A stretch of DNA of 64,000 bases, taken from assembly GCF_009729415.1 (NCBI RefSeq), contig NZ_MPKW01000005.1, positions 310,001 through 374,000 on the forward strand, in the 5' to 3' direction. A model generated the notes under the pieces. The model saw only the letters and a program-made list of their open reading frames with translations, did not search any database and was not told the DNA's origin. How positions within the stretch are numbered: the first letter of the stretch is position 1; each line of letters begins with the position of its first letter. Of this stretch, positions 35,419-44,169 are shown piece after piece. This DNA is from Mycolicibacterium sp. CBMA 234. Lineage in GTDB: Bacteria; Actinomycetota; Actinomycetes; Mycobacteriales; Mycobacteriaceae. The position numbers and the translations under genes were made by a program.

Positions 35419-35889
35419 CTAGGCCCACCGGTTCGCAAGTAGCTTGAAACTCGGAAGATCATCCAGCGACACCAGTGCCTCATAGATCCGCCGGTACTCG
35501 GTGCTGGCTATCCGCCACGCGCCGTCTTCATCCTTGCGATACGTGTCCGAGTAATAGCCCGAGCCACGGATCATCGCGTGACCCGGCACTATCACGGTGT
35601 CCTCGAACACCCACGAACCGTGCGCGGTTGTGTCGGAGTCGACCTCAATCTCAGGGTGACTCGCGATATGTGTCGTGATAATTCCGCCATCAAGGTTCTT
35701 ACGCATGAAGTCGACCACAGCGGATCGTCCCTCGTAGTGCACCGGCTCACCCATCGCGTGCGTGCCGTAGCGGGTCACGACATCTTCGGCGAGACAATCC
35801 CCAAAGGCGTCCCACTCCTTGAGGTCCAAGCTCCGAAAGTATCGGTATTTGAGTTGACGAATACCTTCGATTGCCGCCGAGTTGCCCAT
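35419..35889 (-). CDS. NTF2/SnoaL-like protein, copy 2
   Basis: 156 aa, identical to copy 1 (31917-32387) except at about three residues (A for P, S for T near the N-terminus, and A for V near the C-terminus). The promoter and the leaderless start are copied too. It lies about 160 bases from the 3' end of ssrA. Both copies keep an open frame, so both may be made. The fold and likely role are as for copy 1. Confidence 0.85.
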   Translation of the reverse strand: MGNSAAIEGIRQLKYRYFRSLDLKEWDAFGDCLAEDVVTRYGTHAMGEPVHYEGRSAVVDFMRKNLDGGIITTHIASHPEIEVDSDTTAHGSWVFEDTVIVPGHAMIRGSGYYSDTYRKDEDGAWRIASTEYRRIYEALVSLDDLPSFKLLANRWA

Positions 35890-35930
35890 GACGGGAAACT
35901 AGAACGTGTTTCAGTTCTTGTCAAGAATCT
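35423..35930. repeat. Direct repeat copy 2 (gene plus promoter)
   Basis: Partner of 31921-32428, shifted by 3502 bases in the same orientation. Between the two copies lie the SDR, Rv0314c-like and GH16 genes. Confidence 0.9.
35896..35924 (-). promoter_or_regulatory. SigA-type promoter of NTF2-like copy 2, leaderless
   Basis: Same TTGACA-17-TAGTTT as copy 1, at 35919-35924 and 35896-35901; one base differs inside the spacer. Confidence 0.72.
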
Positions 35931-36008
35931 ACAAACCGAAGCGCACGACAAGGCGATATCGAAACTACGACACGTCCCTCACCCACCCCTTCATGGGTGA
36001 CAAAACAA

Positions 36009-36042
36009 ATCGCAGGTCAGGGAATGTACCCTGACCTGCGAT
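36009..36042 (-). terminator. Terminator of ssrA
   Basis: A perfect 14-bp stem (36009-36022 with 36029-36042) and 6-base loop, followed on the minus strand by TTTGTTTTG. It begins 8 bases beyond the tmRNA 3' end. Confidence 0.9.
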
Positions 36043-36049
36043 CTCTCGG

Positions 36050-36419
36050 TGGAGCTGCCGGGAATTGAACCCGGGTCCTACGGCATTCCCTCAAGACTTC
36101 TCCGTGCGCAGTTCGCTATGCCTCTACTTGGATCTCCCGGTCACGCGAACAAGCCGAGATGACGATCCCAGTCGCTGTTTGATGTCCCCACGGGTCCCGC
36201 GACCGATCCCGTGGGTGGGTCCCTCTAGTCGATGCCAGGGTCCGGGCCGAGGGCGTTCCCGGTCTGACAGACACGCGGTCGCTACTTAGGCAGCGAGGGC
36301 GTAGTCGCGCTGATTGGAATCGGCGCTTAATTGGTTTACAACGACGCTTACGGTGGTCTGTTGCCTGCACCGGCACGCTTCTCTTGATTCGATGCGCGAA
36401 GTCGAAACCGTTCAGCCCC
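36050..36419 (-). ncRNA. ssrA: tmRNA
   Basis: About 370 nt. The 5' end GGGGCTGAACGG pairs with the 3' CAGCTCCA to form the alanyl acceptor stem, with a T arm GGTTCAATTCC near the 3' end. The tag frame lies at 36286-36324 on the minus strand and reads ADSNQRDYALAA followed by TAA. tmRNA with SmpB, encoded 3 kb away, frees stalled ribosomes. M. tuberculosis has His where Asn is here, as I remember it. Confidence 0.97.
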
Positions 36420-36468
36420 TTGCCTTGTGAACTTCACTCATCCCTGCCGACTTTCGGTAGGACACTCC

Positions 36469-36474
36469 ATCATA
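36469..36474 (-). promoter_or_regulatory. Candidate -10 box of ssrA
   Basis: TATGAT on the minus strand about 50 bases upstream of the mature tmRNA 5' end. No convincing -35 box; the transcript would carry a short 5' leader removed by processing. Confidence 0.4.
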
Positions 36475-36527
36475 CCGGTAGCTCCGACAAGCTCTACCGA
36501 ATATCGAGCGAAGACCAAATGACCAGG

Positions 36528-37361
36528 TCAGATGACGTAGCCAAGGTTCTCGACGATGCGCTGACCGACTTCGGCGTCACCCTCGAATTCGATGACGATC
36601 GGCCGGACCGCCCCCAGCGGCCGTCCACCGCACAGCCGCGTGAACTGCCAGCCGTCCATCCTGATCACCGTGGTGGGCTCGGCGCCTCCGAAGTCGGGCA
36701 CCACCGCAGCGCGGCCGTCGACCGCGACCCGAATGGTGCGTGCCATGGGCCCGGTCAGCTCGATCGCCACGCGCGATCCGTCCGGCGCTCCCCCGCGCTT
36801 GGCGACGACGAAGCCCATCATCGTCTCGATCTCGTCGAGCGACAGCTGCGCTTCTGGTTTCTGCAGCGCGGCGTCCGGCGCCGGCCGTGCGACGGATTCG
36901 CGGATGTCCTGTTCGTGCATCCACGAGTCGAACGTGCGGATCCGCATGAAGCGGCCCAGGCTGTCCTGCCCGGCGGGCGTCATCGTGGGGGTATTCCACT
37001 CGTCGTCCGACATCGCGGTCAGGGTCGCCCGCCGATCGCCGGTGACGGCACGGAACTTCTCCAGCAGCTCAGCACTCGAGAGCGCACCCAACGACCGGAC
37101 CCAGCATTCATTCATGACACCGATGGGGTTGTGCACGTGGTCCAGCTCGGAGACGTCGACGTCGGCCTCGGGTATCGGCTCGCCCTTGAGCATCAGCTCG
37201 GTGCCGATGATGTGCGCGACGACGTCCCGAACGTGCCAGCCGGGCAACTCGGTCTGCGTCGTCAGCAGCTCGGCCTCGGAAATTGTGATGAGAAGTCGGT
37301 CGATGTCATCCCACACCCCGAACAGGGCGGGTAGCACGGTGTCTTTTTCCAGGACGGTCAC
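36528..37361 (-). CDS. MDMPI/mycothiol-dependent isomerase-like protein (TIGR03083 type)
   Basis: 277 aa from the GTG (MTVLEKDTV), chosen because the family starts near this helix. N-terminal DinB-like helices with TELPGWHVRDVVAHIIGTELML and second His in FDSWMHEQDIRE, the metal-binding pattern of the family, then a C-terminal SCP2-like domain. Likely mycothiol-linked; the substrate is unknown. An ATG 30 codons upstream would leave only 14 bases to the divergent AraC start. Its place near ssrA suggests the same locus as M. tuberculosis Rv3099c. Confidence 0.78.
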   Translation of the reverse strand: MTVLEKDTVLPALFGVWDDIDRLLITISEAELLTTQTELPGWHVRDVVAHIIGTELMLKGEPIPEADVDVSELDHVHNPIGVMNECWVRSLGALSSAELLEKFRAVTGDRRATLTAMSDDEWNTPTMTPAGQDSLGRFMRIRTFDSWMHEQDIRESVARPAPDAALQKPEAQLSLDEIETMMGFVVAKRGGAPDGSRVAIELTGPMARTIRVAVDGRAAVVPDFGGAEPTTVIRMDGWQFTRLCGGRPLGAVRPIVIEFEGDAEVGQRIVENLGYVI

Positions 37362-37465
37362 GGGGCGCGATGGGCTGCTCACCGGCTGACCGTACGACGG
37401 CGGCACCGCCCCGGATGGCGAATTGCGCGATGCATCCCAATTACTGGTCATGCAACGATGACCGC

Positions 37466-37900
37466 ATGGCAGACGACCGGGCCGATGCGCAGCGACTACG
37501 GGACATCGTCGTGATCCGCCGGGTGCGGGACCGGATCGATCGGGAGTACGCCAAGCCGCTGAACGTCGAGGCCCTGGCGCGTGGAGCACACATGTCCGCC
37601 GGCCACCTGAGCCGCGAGTTCCGACGCATCTACGGCGAATCGCCGTACTCGTACCTCATGACGCGGCGCATCGAGCGGGCCATGACGCTGCTGCGGCGCG
37701 GCGATCTCAGCGTGACGGATGTCTGCTTCGCCGTTGGCTTTTCATCGCTCGGCACGTTCAGCACCCGGTTCACCGAGCTGGTCGGGGTCGCGCCGAGCGT
37801 GTATCGCCGCGACCATTCGCAGGCCGCCAACGGCATTCCCGCGTGCCTGGCGAAGCAGGTCACCAGACCGGTCAGGAATCAAGAAGCGCCGCCGCACTAA
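37466..37900 (+). CDS. Short AraC-family regulator
   Basis: 144 aa, essentially just the double helix-turn-helix: RVRDRIDREYAKPLNVEALARGAHMSAGHLSREF, then SVTDVCFAVGFSSLGTFSTRF (second HTH with typical GF.S...F). There is no sensor domain. The VOC gene follows 20 bases after its stop, so they likely form one unit; it may control that gene and the divergent MDMPI-type gene. Confidence 0.87.
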   Translation: MADDRADAQRLRDIVVIRRVRDRIDREYAKPLNVEALARGAHMSAGHLSREFRRIYGESPYSYLMTRRIERAMTLLRRGDLSVTDVCFAVGFSSLGTFSTRFTELVGVAPSVYRRDHSQAANGIPACLAKQVTRPVRNQEAPPH

Positions 37901-37920
37901 CCGCCACTAGCGTGACGGGC

Positions 37921-38328
37921 ATGGACATCTCCATTCACTACGCATTCCTCCCGCACACCGACGCCGAGGCCGCCCTGAAGTTCTACCGCGACGATCTCGG
38001 CTTCGAGGTTCGCAAAGACGTTGGCTATCAAGACATGCGGTGGATCACCGTTGGTCCGCCCGGACAGCCCGGGACATCGATCGTGTTGCACCCGCCGGCC
38101 GCCGACCCCGGCATCACCGACGACGAGCGTCGCACCATCCTGGAGTTGGTCGCCAAGGGCTCGTACGGCGCTGTCACGCTGGCGACCGACGATCTCGACG
38201 CCCTGTTCGCGCGCTTGGAAGCCGCCGGCGCCGACGTTCTGCAAGAGCCCACCGATCAGGATTACGGCGTGCGCGACTGCGCATTTCGCGATCCGGCCGG
38301 CAACCTGATCCGGATCAACCAGCTCTAG
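37921..38328 (+). CDS. VOC-superfamily (glyoxalase-like) protein
   Basis: 135 aa, two beta-alpha-beta-beta-beta modules: YAFLPHTDAEAALKFYRDDLGFEV and the second GAVTLATDDLDALFARLEAAGADVL...VRDCAFRDPAGNLIRINQL. Metal ligands are only partly evident, so it may be an isomerase, an antibiotic-binding protein or a dioxygenase-like enzyme. AraC-VOC pairs are frequent in actinobacteria; the substrate is not assigned. Confidence 0.87.
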   Translation: MDISIHYAFLPHTDAEAALKFYRDDLGFEVRKDVGYQDMRWITVGPPGQPGTSIVLHPPAADPGITDDERRTILELVAKGSYGAVTLATDDLDALFARLEAAGADVLQEPTDQDYGVRDCAFRDPAGNLIRINQL

Positions 38329-38337
38329 TTCCTTTGT

Positions 38338-38392
38338 GAGCAGACACAAAACTGTCTATTTTCAGACAAATTCGACAGTTTTGTGTCTGCTC
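38338..38392. terminator. 19-bp perfect inverted repeat between convergent genes
   Basis: Arms 38338-38356 and 38374-38392 are exact reverse complements around a 17-base AT-rich loop. It ends the VOC transcript and probably that of the minus-strand EamA gene as well. The core GAGCAGACACAAAA resembles an intergenic motif I have seen repeated in mycobacteria. Confidence 0.75.
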
Positions 38393-38403
38393 GCGGAAAG
38401 AAC

Positions 38404-39225
38404 TCAGCCAGCGGCGATCATCGCGACGGAACCCAGCGCGAGCACCATCCCGACGCCTTGCCAGGCCCTGACCCGCTCCTTGAGCACAACCATGGCCAGC
38501 GCGACGGTGGCCGCTGGATACAGCGAGATCAGCACGCTGGCCAACGACAACAGCGACGCCTGGAACGCCAGCAGCATCGCGACATTGGCGACGATATCGA
38601 GCGCCGCAGCGGTCAGGGCCAGCTTCAGCGGAAGTCCGCGTGGCACAGCGAAATTGCGAGTCACCAATGCGATGACCACCACCAACGCCGTGGCGGACAG
38701 CCGCGCGAATACCAACGGCCACAACCGCGCCTCGTGCGGTGCCTCGTGGATCGCGGTGAAACTGATCCCGAACGCCAACCCCGACCCGACAGTGAGCCAG
38801 GCGACCAGAGCCGTAAACCGGTGTGGTGTCTCATCTTCGTCGGTCGCCTGCGCGCTGACCATCACAACGGCCACCAACGCCAGGGCAATGCCGGCGATCG
38901 CCACTGCGCTGGGCCGCTCCCCCATCCCGATGCCGGCGGCGATCGGGACCGCGGATACCAGAATGGCGGTCAGCGGTGACACCACAGAGATCGGGCCTGC
39001 GCCCAACGCGGCGTAGAACCACCAGATCCCGAACGCCTGGGTGACGCCGCAGAGCACACCCCAAATGACCGCGCCCGTCGAAACCTGGCCACCCACAACC
39101 CAAGCCATCACTGTCAGCACGACGGCGGCCACCGGATATGAAACGAGCACCACCCGCAGCGCCGCCACCCGTCGTGAGGCAAGACCGCCGACGAAATCGC
39201 TGATGCCGTAGCCCAGCGCCGACAA
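38404..39225 (-). CDS. EamA/DMT-superfamily transporter
   Basis: 273 aa, about ten transmembrane helices in two EamA repeats: YGISDFVGGLASRRVAAL, then LGAGPISVVSPLTAILVSAVPIAAGIGMGERP, and ASLLSLASVLISLYPAATVALAMVVLKERV. Members export amino acids, drugs or metabolites; the substrate is unknown. It ends 12 bases from the hairpin at 38392, and its start is 20 bases from the smpB stop. Confidence 0.86.
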   Translation of the reverse strand: MSALGYGISDFVGGLASRRVAALRVVLVSYPVAAVVLTVMAWVVGGQVSTGAVIWGVLCGVTQAFGIWWFYAALGAGPISVVSPLTAILVSAVPIAAGIGMGERPSAVAIAGIALALVAVVMVSAQATDEDETPHRFTALVAWLTVGSGLAFGISFTAIHEAPHEARLWPLVFARLSATALVVVIALVTRNFAVPRGLPLKLALTAAALDIVANVAMLLAFQASLLSLASVLISLYPAATVALAMVVLKERVRAWQGVGMVLALGSVAMIAAG

Positions 39226-39245
39226 CAGCGCGAGCAGAACCCCGG

Positions 39246-39749
39246 TCAGTTCCTGCCCTTAAGGCGGCGACCCATTTCACGGCTGATCTCGCGCTGCGCG
39301 TCGCGCTTGGCGATGTCCTGCCGTTTGTCGTGCGCCTCTTTACCGCGGGCCAGCGCCAACTCAACCTTGACCCGGCCGTCGGAGAAGTACAGCTTCAGCG
39401 GCACCAAGGTGTAGTTGCCGTCGCGGAGCTTGCCGACCAACATGTCGATCTGCCGCCGGTGCAGCAACAGCTTTCGGTTGCGCCGCGGCGCGTGGTTGGT
39501 CCAGGTGCCGTGGTGGTACTCGGCAATGTGCAGGTTGCGCAGCCACACTTCGCCGTCGTCGACGGTGGCGAACGCATCGGCCAACGACGCCAGCCCCTCG
39601 CGCAGGCTCTTCACCTCGGTACCGACCAGAGCGATGCCCGCCTCGTAGGTATCGATGATCGAATAGTTGTGGCGCGCTTTCCGGTTGGTTGCGACGACCG
39701 CGTTGTTGCCGGATTTGTCGGCGTCTTTCTTGTCTGCGTTCTTAGCCAT
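39246..39749 (-). CDS. smpB: SsrA-binding protein SmpB
   Basis: 167 aa; GGAGG precedes the ATG (MAKNADKK). SmpB core: [82 protein letters not shown]. It binds tmRNA for trans-translation. It overlaps no neighbour but lies 2 bases from ftsX, in the mycobacterial order ftsE-ftsX-smpB. Confidence 0.96.
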   Translation of the reverse strand: MAKNADKKDADKSGNNAVVATNRKARHNYSIIDTYEAGIALVGTEVKSLREGLASLADAFATVDDGEVWLRNLHIAEYHHGTWTNHAPRRNRKLLLHRRQIDMLVGKLRDGNYTLVPLKLYFSDGRVKVELALARGKEAHDKRQDIAKRDAQREISREMGRRLKGRN

Positions 39750-39751
39750 CA

Positions 39752-40648
39752 CTACCTCCGGATATACGCGCGCAGCGTGGCGTACGCCGTGATACCGGAC
39801 ATCGCCAGACCGAGGGTCAACATGATTGGCGCGCAATAGAAGAGGACGTCGGCGTAGTCGACCTTGGCGATCAGGCCGGCTTGATAGAACTGGTTGAGCA
39901 CGTCCTCGAGGAACAGCGCTCGCACCACGATCAACCCGATGACGGCGCCCACCACACCGATGGTCGCGGCCAGCATCGCCTCGATGAGGAACGGTAGCTG
40001 CGTGTACCAGCGCGAAGCGCCGACCAATCGCATGATGCCGATCTCGGTACGCCGGGTGTAGGCCGCAACCTGAACCATGTTGGCGATCAACAGAATCGCG
40101 CCGATGGCCTGCACCAGGGCCACAGCGAATGCCGCGTTGCTGATGCCGCCGAGGATGCCGAACAACCGGTCGACCAACTCTTTCTGGTCGGTCACCTGGC
40201 GCACCCCGGGACGGCCGCGCAGCGCATCCTCGAATCCCTTGTGCTGCTCCGGATTGTCGAGCTTGACGACGAACGACGCCGGGAACGCCTTCTTGCTCGC
40301 GTAATCCTTGAACGCCGGAATCCGCCGGACGGCATCGTCGTACGCCTGATCGCGGTTCATGTACCGCACCGACTTCACGTCCTTGCGGTCATCGATCAAC
40401 TTGCGCAGCGACTTACACGGGTCGGCTTCACAGTTGGGGTCGTTGGACGACACGTCGTCAGTCAGGAAGACCTGGCTCTCCACGCGGTCCAGATAGATCT
40501 GCTTGGACTGGTCAGCCAGCCGGACCACCAACAGACCACCGCCGAACAGGCCGATGGAGATGGCGGTCGTCAGGATCATGGCGACCGTCATGGTGACGTT
40601 GCGACGAAATCCAGTCAGGACTTCATTGACAAGAAAGCCGAAGCGCAC
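39752..40648 (-). CDS. ftsX: Cell-division ABC transporter subunit FtsX
   Basis: 298 aa. TM1 (about 20-45), extracytoplasmic domain (about 46-165, with a Cys pair CEADPC), and three C-terminal transmembrane helices ([44 protein letters not shown]). With FtsE it activates cell-wall hydrolases through its extracellular loop during division. GTG start, 2 bases after ftsE. Confidence 0.95.
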   Translation of the reverse strand: MRFGFLVNEVLTGFRRNVTMTVAMILTTAISIGLFGGGLLVVRLADQSKQIYLDRVESQVFLTDDVSSNDPNCEADPCKSLRKLIDDRKDVKSVRYMNRDQAYDDAVRRIPAFKDYASKKAFPASFVVKLDNPEQHKGFEDALRGRPGVRQVTDQKELVDRLFGILGGISNAAFAVALVQAIGAILLIANMVQVAAYTRRTEIGIMRLVGASRWYTQLPFLIEAMLAATIGVVGAVIGLIVVRALFLEDVLNQFYQAGLIAKVDYADVLFYCAPIMLTLGLAMSGITAYATLRAYIRR

Positions 40649-40650
40649 TC

Positions 40651-41340
40651 TTAGCGATCCATTCCGTAGACGCCGCTCTGCTCATCACGGATGAGGCGGC
40701 CGAGTTCGAGTTCGATGACGCGCTGGCGCATCGAGTCGACGATGTGATGGTCGTGGGTGGCCATCACGACCGTCGTACCGGTGCGGTTGATCCGCTCCAG
40801 CAGGTCCATGATGTCGTTGCTCGTCTCCGGGTCCAAGTTGCCGGTGGGTTCGTCGGCCAGCAGCACCAGCGGCTTGTTGACGAAGGCCCGGGCGATCGCA
40901 ACCCGCTGCTGTTCGCCACCGGACAACTCGCCGGGCAGCCGGTTGGCCTTGCCCGACAGGCCCACCATCTCCAGCACGTCGGGCACCACGCGGTTGATGG
41001 TGTCCGGCCGCTTGCCGATCACCTCGAGCGCGAAAGCGATGTTCTCGAACACCGTCTTCTGCTGCAGCAGCCGGAAGTCCTGGAACACGCAACCGAGGAC
41101 CTGACGCAGGCTCGGGATATGGCGGCTGGACAGCTTGTTGACGTGAAACTTCGAGACGCGGATATCACCCGATGTCGGCACCTCGGCACCGAGCAGCAGC
41201 CGCATGAAGGTCGACTTGCCCGAGCCGGACGGACCGATGAGGAAGACGAACTCACCCTTGTCGATCTTGAGCGACACATTGTCAAGGGCTGGGCGAGCCG
41301 AAGACTTGTAGTTCTTGCTCACGTGGTCGAGGGTGATCAT
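40651..41340 (-). CDS. ftsE: Cell-division ABC ATPase FtsE
   Basis: 229 aa, the same as M. tuberculosis FtsE when the ATG ([11 protein letters not shown]) is used; a GTG one codon upstream is possible. Walker [10 protein letters not shown], signature [14 protein letters not shown], Walker [14 protein letters not shown]-loop MATHDH. It powers the FtsX signal for septal wall hydrolysis. Confidence 0.96.
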   Translation of the reverse strand: MITLDHVSKNYKSSARPALDNVSLKIDKGEFVFLIGPSGSGKSTFMRLLLGAEVPTSGDIRVSKFHVNKLSSRHIPSLRQVLGCVFQDFRLLQQKTVFENIAFALEVIGKRPDTINRVVPDVLEMVGLSGKANRLPGELSGGEQQRVAIARAFVNKPLVLLADEPTGNLDPETSNDIMDLLERINRTGTTVVMATHDHHIVDSMRQRVIELELGRLIRDEQSGVYGMDR

Positions 41341-41385
41341 CACGGCACGCCAGTGTAGTCGGACGACAGCATGTGACGGCTGAGG

Positions 41386-41919
41386 CTACTGCGACGGACC
41401 CGGCACCGGCAGCGCTCCCGGCGAAATCACGGTGGTCGTGACAGGGCCGGGCGGCGGCGGGGACGACGGCGGAGGCGGTGGCGCCTGACCTGGCAGCACC
41501 GGCAGGGTGATCGGCGGCAGGATGCCCGGCGCCGGGGTGATCACCGTCGTCGTCGGCGGTAGCGACGTGCTCGATGTCGTCGTCGGGGTCTCACTGGTCG
41601 TCTCGGTGGGTTCGGTGGTCTCCGTCGTCTCGGTGGTCTCCGTCGGCGTCGGCCGGTAAGTCGACCTCGGTCGAGTCATCACGTCGGTGCGCGGCACCCA
41701 GGTGTAGTCGGGGTTGGGCACGAAGCCGGGCGGAACGACCGCGGGAGGCGGTGTCGGTGGGGGTGGCGGTGGCGCGTAGGTCTGGTGCACCCAGTACGCC
41801 ACGAAGAAGGCCACGATCAGGCTGACCGTCGACGTTCGGACCCGTCCTCCCAGCAGGTACGAGGGCCAGGTCCGCGATTCGCGGTGTTTGGTCGGGATAC
41901 GGAACAACGGCGAAGTCAC
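41386..41919 (-). CDS. Pro/Thr-rich single-pass membrane protein, Rv3103c-like
   Basis: 177 aa. One transmembrane helix (VSLIVAFFVAYWVHQTY, about 32-50), then an extracytoplasmic Pro-rich (PPPPPPTPPP) and Thr-rich tail (TETTETTETTEPTETTSETPTTT) that could span the wall or be O-mannosylated. Position between the MscS gene and ftsE matches Rv3103c. GTGA overlap with the MscS stop implies coupling. Function unknown. Confidence 0.82.
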   Translation of the reverse strand: MTSPLFRIPTKHRESRTWPSYLLGGRVRTSTVSLIVAFFVAYWVHQTYAPPPPPPTPPPAVVPPGFVPNPDYTWVPRTDVMTRPRSTYRPTPTETTETTETTEPTETTSETPTTTSSTSLPPTTTVITPAPGILPPITLPVLPGQAPPPPPSSPPPPGPVTTTVISPGALPVPGPSQ

Positions 41920-42914
41920 GATTGCCTGTCCCCCGGCCCTTGGGTTTTCTCTTCGGCACCGGCGACCGTGGCCGGATGCACAATGGCCTCCACCTCGGGC
42001 TCGTGTTCGCGTGGGCTCTCGATGCCGGCCCGGCCCAGCGCGGACACCACCATCACGCGCAGCCGACGGCCGACCTCGAACTGCTTGCCAGGCAACGTCC
42101 GGGCCACCATCCGCAGATTCACGGTATCCAGTTCGATGCTCTCCACCCCCATCAGCTGGGGCTTGTCGAGCAGCAGCGCCCGCAAATTGAGGTCCTCCAT
42201 CGCCCGCTCGCAGACGCGGCCCAGCACGTCGTTGACCTTGGCCAGGTCCGCAGTCGTGGGCACTGGGATGTCCACCACCGCCCGCGCCCAGTCCTTGGAC
42301 AGGTTGACGGTCTTGGCGATCTGCCCGTTCGGGATCGTGTACACCTCGCCGTCGCTGGAGCGCAGCTTCGTGACCCGCAGCGTGACGTCTTCGACGGTGC
42401 CTTCGGCCGGCGTGTTGATGCCAGTGACCGTGAGGGACACCAGGTCACCGAAGCCGTACTGCTTCTCGGTGATGATGAAGAACCCGGCCAGCAGGTCCTG
42501 CACGATGCGCTGCGCGCCGAAGCCAAGCGCGGCACCCAACACGGCGGCCGGCGCGACCAGCGAGCCGATCGGTATTCCGAGAATTTCGGTGACGTCGACA
42601 AGCACGACCACCGACACCATCGCGATGGTCACCCACGAGATCACCGAGGCGACGGCTTGACGATGCTTGGTGGTCTCCGACCGGACCAGTGCGTCGCTCT
42701 CCTGAAACCGCTCGTCGATGCGGGCGGTGATGCGGTGCGTCACCCAGGTGACGAATCGCGCGATCAGCATCGCCGCGATGACGAGCATGACGATCCGCAG
42801 CCCGCGGGTGATGATCCACTCGCCGATCGAGCCCCGCCAGAAGTCGTGCCACTGCTGAGCCCACCAACCGAATGACTGCGGTTGGCCTGCGGCAATCGCT
42901 AAAAAGTTAGTCAT
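41916..42914 (-). CDS. MscS-family mechanosensitive channel, Rv3104c-like
   Basis: 332 aa. N-terminal helices, then the MscS core: [24 protein letters not shown], pore helix [30 protein letters not shown], beta domain YGFGDLVSL...[28 protein letters not shown]. It should vent osmolytes under hypo-osmotic stress. The ATG overlaps the prfB stop by 8 bases. Second MscS gene in the window, without the cNMP-like domain of the first. Confidence 0.92.
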   Translation of the reverse strand: MTNFLAIAAGQPQSFGWWAQQWHDFWRGSIGEWIITRGLRIVMLVIAAMLIARFVTWVTHRITARIDERFQESDALVRSETTKHRQAVASVISWVTIAMVSVVVLVDVTEILGIPIGSLVAPAAVLGAALGFGAQRIVQDLLAGFFIITEKQYGFGDLVSLTVTGINTPAEGTVEDVTLRVTKLRSSDGEVYTIPNGQIAKTVNLSKDWARAVVDIPVPTTADLAKVNDVLGRVCERAMEDLNLRALLLDKPQLMGVESIELDTVNLRMVARTLPGKQFEVGRRLRVMVVSALGRAGIESPREHEPEVEAIVHPATVAGAEEKTQGPGDRQS

Positions 42915-44019
42915 CTTTTCTGTTGCGCCAGCGGATTCCGGCTTCCAAGAAGCCGTCGATATCGCCGTCGAGCACGGCGGCCGGGTTGCCGACCTCGAAC
43001 TCGGTGCGCAAATCCTTCACCATCTGATAGGGGTGCAGCACGTACGAGCGCATCTGGTTGCCCCAGGAGCTGCCGCCGTCGCCCTTGAGGGCGTCCATCT
43101 CTGCACGCTCTTCCTGGCGTTTACGTTCCAGCAGCTTGGCGCTGAGCACTCGCATCGCGGAAACCTTGTTCTGCAGCTGCGATTTCTCGTTCTGACAGGT
43201 CACGACGATACCCGTCGGAATGTGGGTCAGCCGGACGGCGGAGTCGGTGGTGTTGACGGACTGCCCGCCCGGACCGCTCGACCGGTAGACGTCGACGCGG
43301 ATGTCACCTTCGGGAATGTCGATGGAGTCGGCGGTCTCGACGACGGGCAGCACCTCGACGTCGGCGAACGATGTCTGGCGGCGGCTCTGGTTGTCGAACG
43401 GGCTGATGCGCACGAGTCGGTGGGTGCCCTGCTCGACTGACAGCGTGCCGTAGGCGTATGGCGTGTGCACCGCGAATGTCGCGCTCTTGATGCCCGCCTC
43501 TTCGGCGTACGAAGTGTCGAAGACCTCGACCGGATAGCCGTGCTTCTCCGCCCACCGGATGTACATACGCATCAACATCTCGGCCCAGTCGGCGGCGTCC
43601 ACGCCGCCGGCTCCGGAACGGATGGTCACGACGGCTTCGCGCTCGTCGTACTCCCCCGACAGCAGCGTCCGCACCTCGAGCGCTTCGATGTCCTCGCGCA
43701 GCTTGGCCAGTTCGGCGTCCGCGTCGGCGACGGCATCGGCCTTGGCGGCGCCCTCTTCCTCGTCAGCCAATTCGTAGAGGACCGGCAGGTCTTCGACCCG
43801 TCCGCGCAGCTCTTCGACCCGGCGCAGCTCGCCTTGTGCATGCGACAGGCTGCTGGTCACCTTCTGGGCGTTGGCCTGGTCGTCCCATAGCTTCGGGTCG
43901 GAGGCTTCGTCTTCGAGTTTGGCGATCCGGTCGCGCAGACCGTCGACGTCGAGCACCCGCTCCACAGTGGTCAGAGTGCTGTCGAGGGCGGCGATGTCAG
44001 CTTGGCGGTCGAGGTCCAC
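42907..44019 (-). CDS. prfB: Peptide chain release factor 2
   Basis: 370 aa. GGQ motif in [15 protein letters not shown] (peptidyl-tRNA hydrolysis) and the SPF anticodon-like tripeptide in RISPFDNQ, specific to UGA/UAA. The coding frame is continuous, with no in-frame UGA after the N-terminus, so the programmed +1 frameshift of E. coli prfB is not used. GTG start. Confidence 0.96.
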   Translation of the reverse strand: MDLDRQADIAALDSTLTTVERVLDVDGLRDRIAKLEDEASDPKLWDDQANAQKVTSSLSHAQGELRRVEELRGRVEDLPVLYELADEEEGAAKADAVADADAELAKLREDIEALEVRTLLSGEYDEREAVVTIRSGAGGVDAADWAEMLMRMYIRWAEKHGYPVEVFDTSYAEEAGIKSATFAVHTPYAYGTLSVEQGTHRLVRISPFDNQSRRQTSFADVEVLPVVETADSIDIPEGDIRVDVYRSSGPGGQSVNTTDSAVRLTHIPTGIVVTCQNEKSQLQNKVSAMRVLSAKLLERKRQEERAEMDALKGDGGSSWGNQMRSYVLHPYQMVKDLRTEFEVGNPAAVLDGDIDGFLEAGIRWRNRKDD

Positions 44020-44169
44020 AAAGGATGAGGGTACCGACCAGTGAGACGGACTTATGCATTGTCAGTCCTCATCGCTTAGACAGGTTTAGCATCGCCGTGT
44101 AACCCGCCCAGCCGCGTCGCGACAGCCCCTTGCGCGCACCGGGCAGAAACAAGAAGGCAAACCATACAT

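Noticed and set aside
31917..36050. Integrated prophage or transposon at ssrA
   Set aside because: No integrase, transposase or terminal repeats were seen, only the duplicated gene and an RNA-like fragment.
42907..44019. Programmed +1 frameshift in prfB
   Set aside because: The frame is uninterrupted from the N-terminus to the stop and has no early in-frame UGA.
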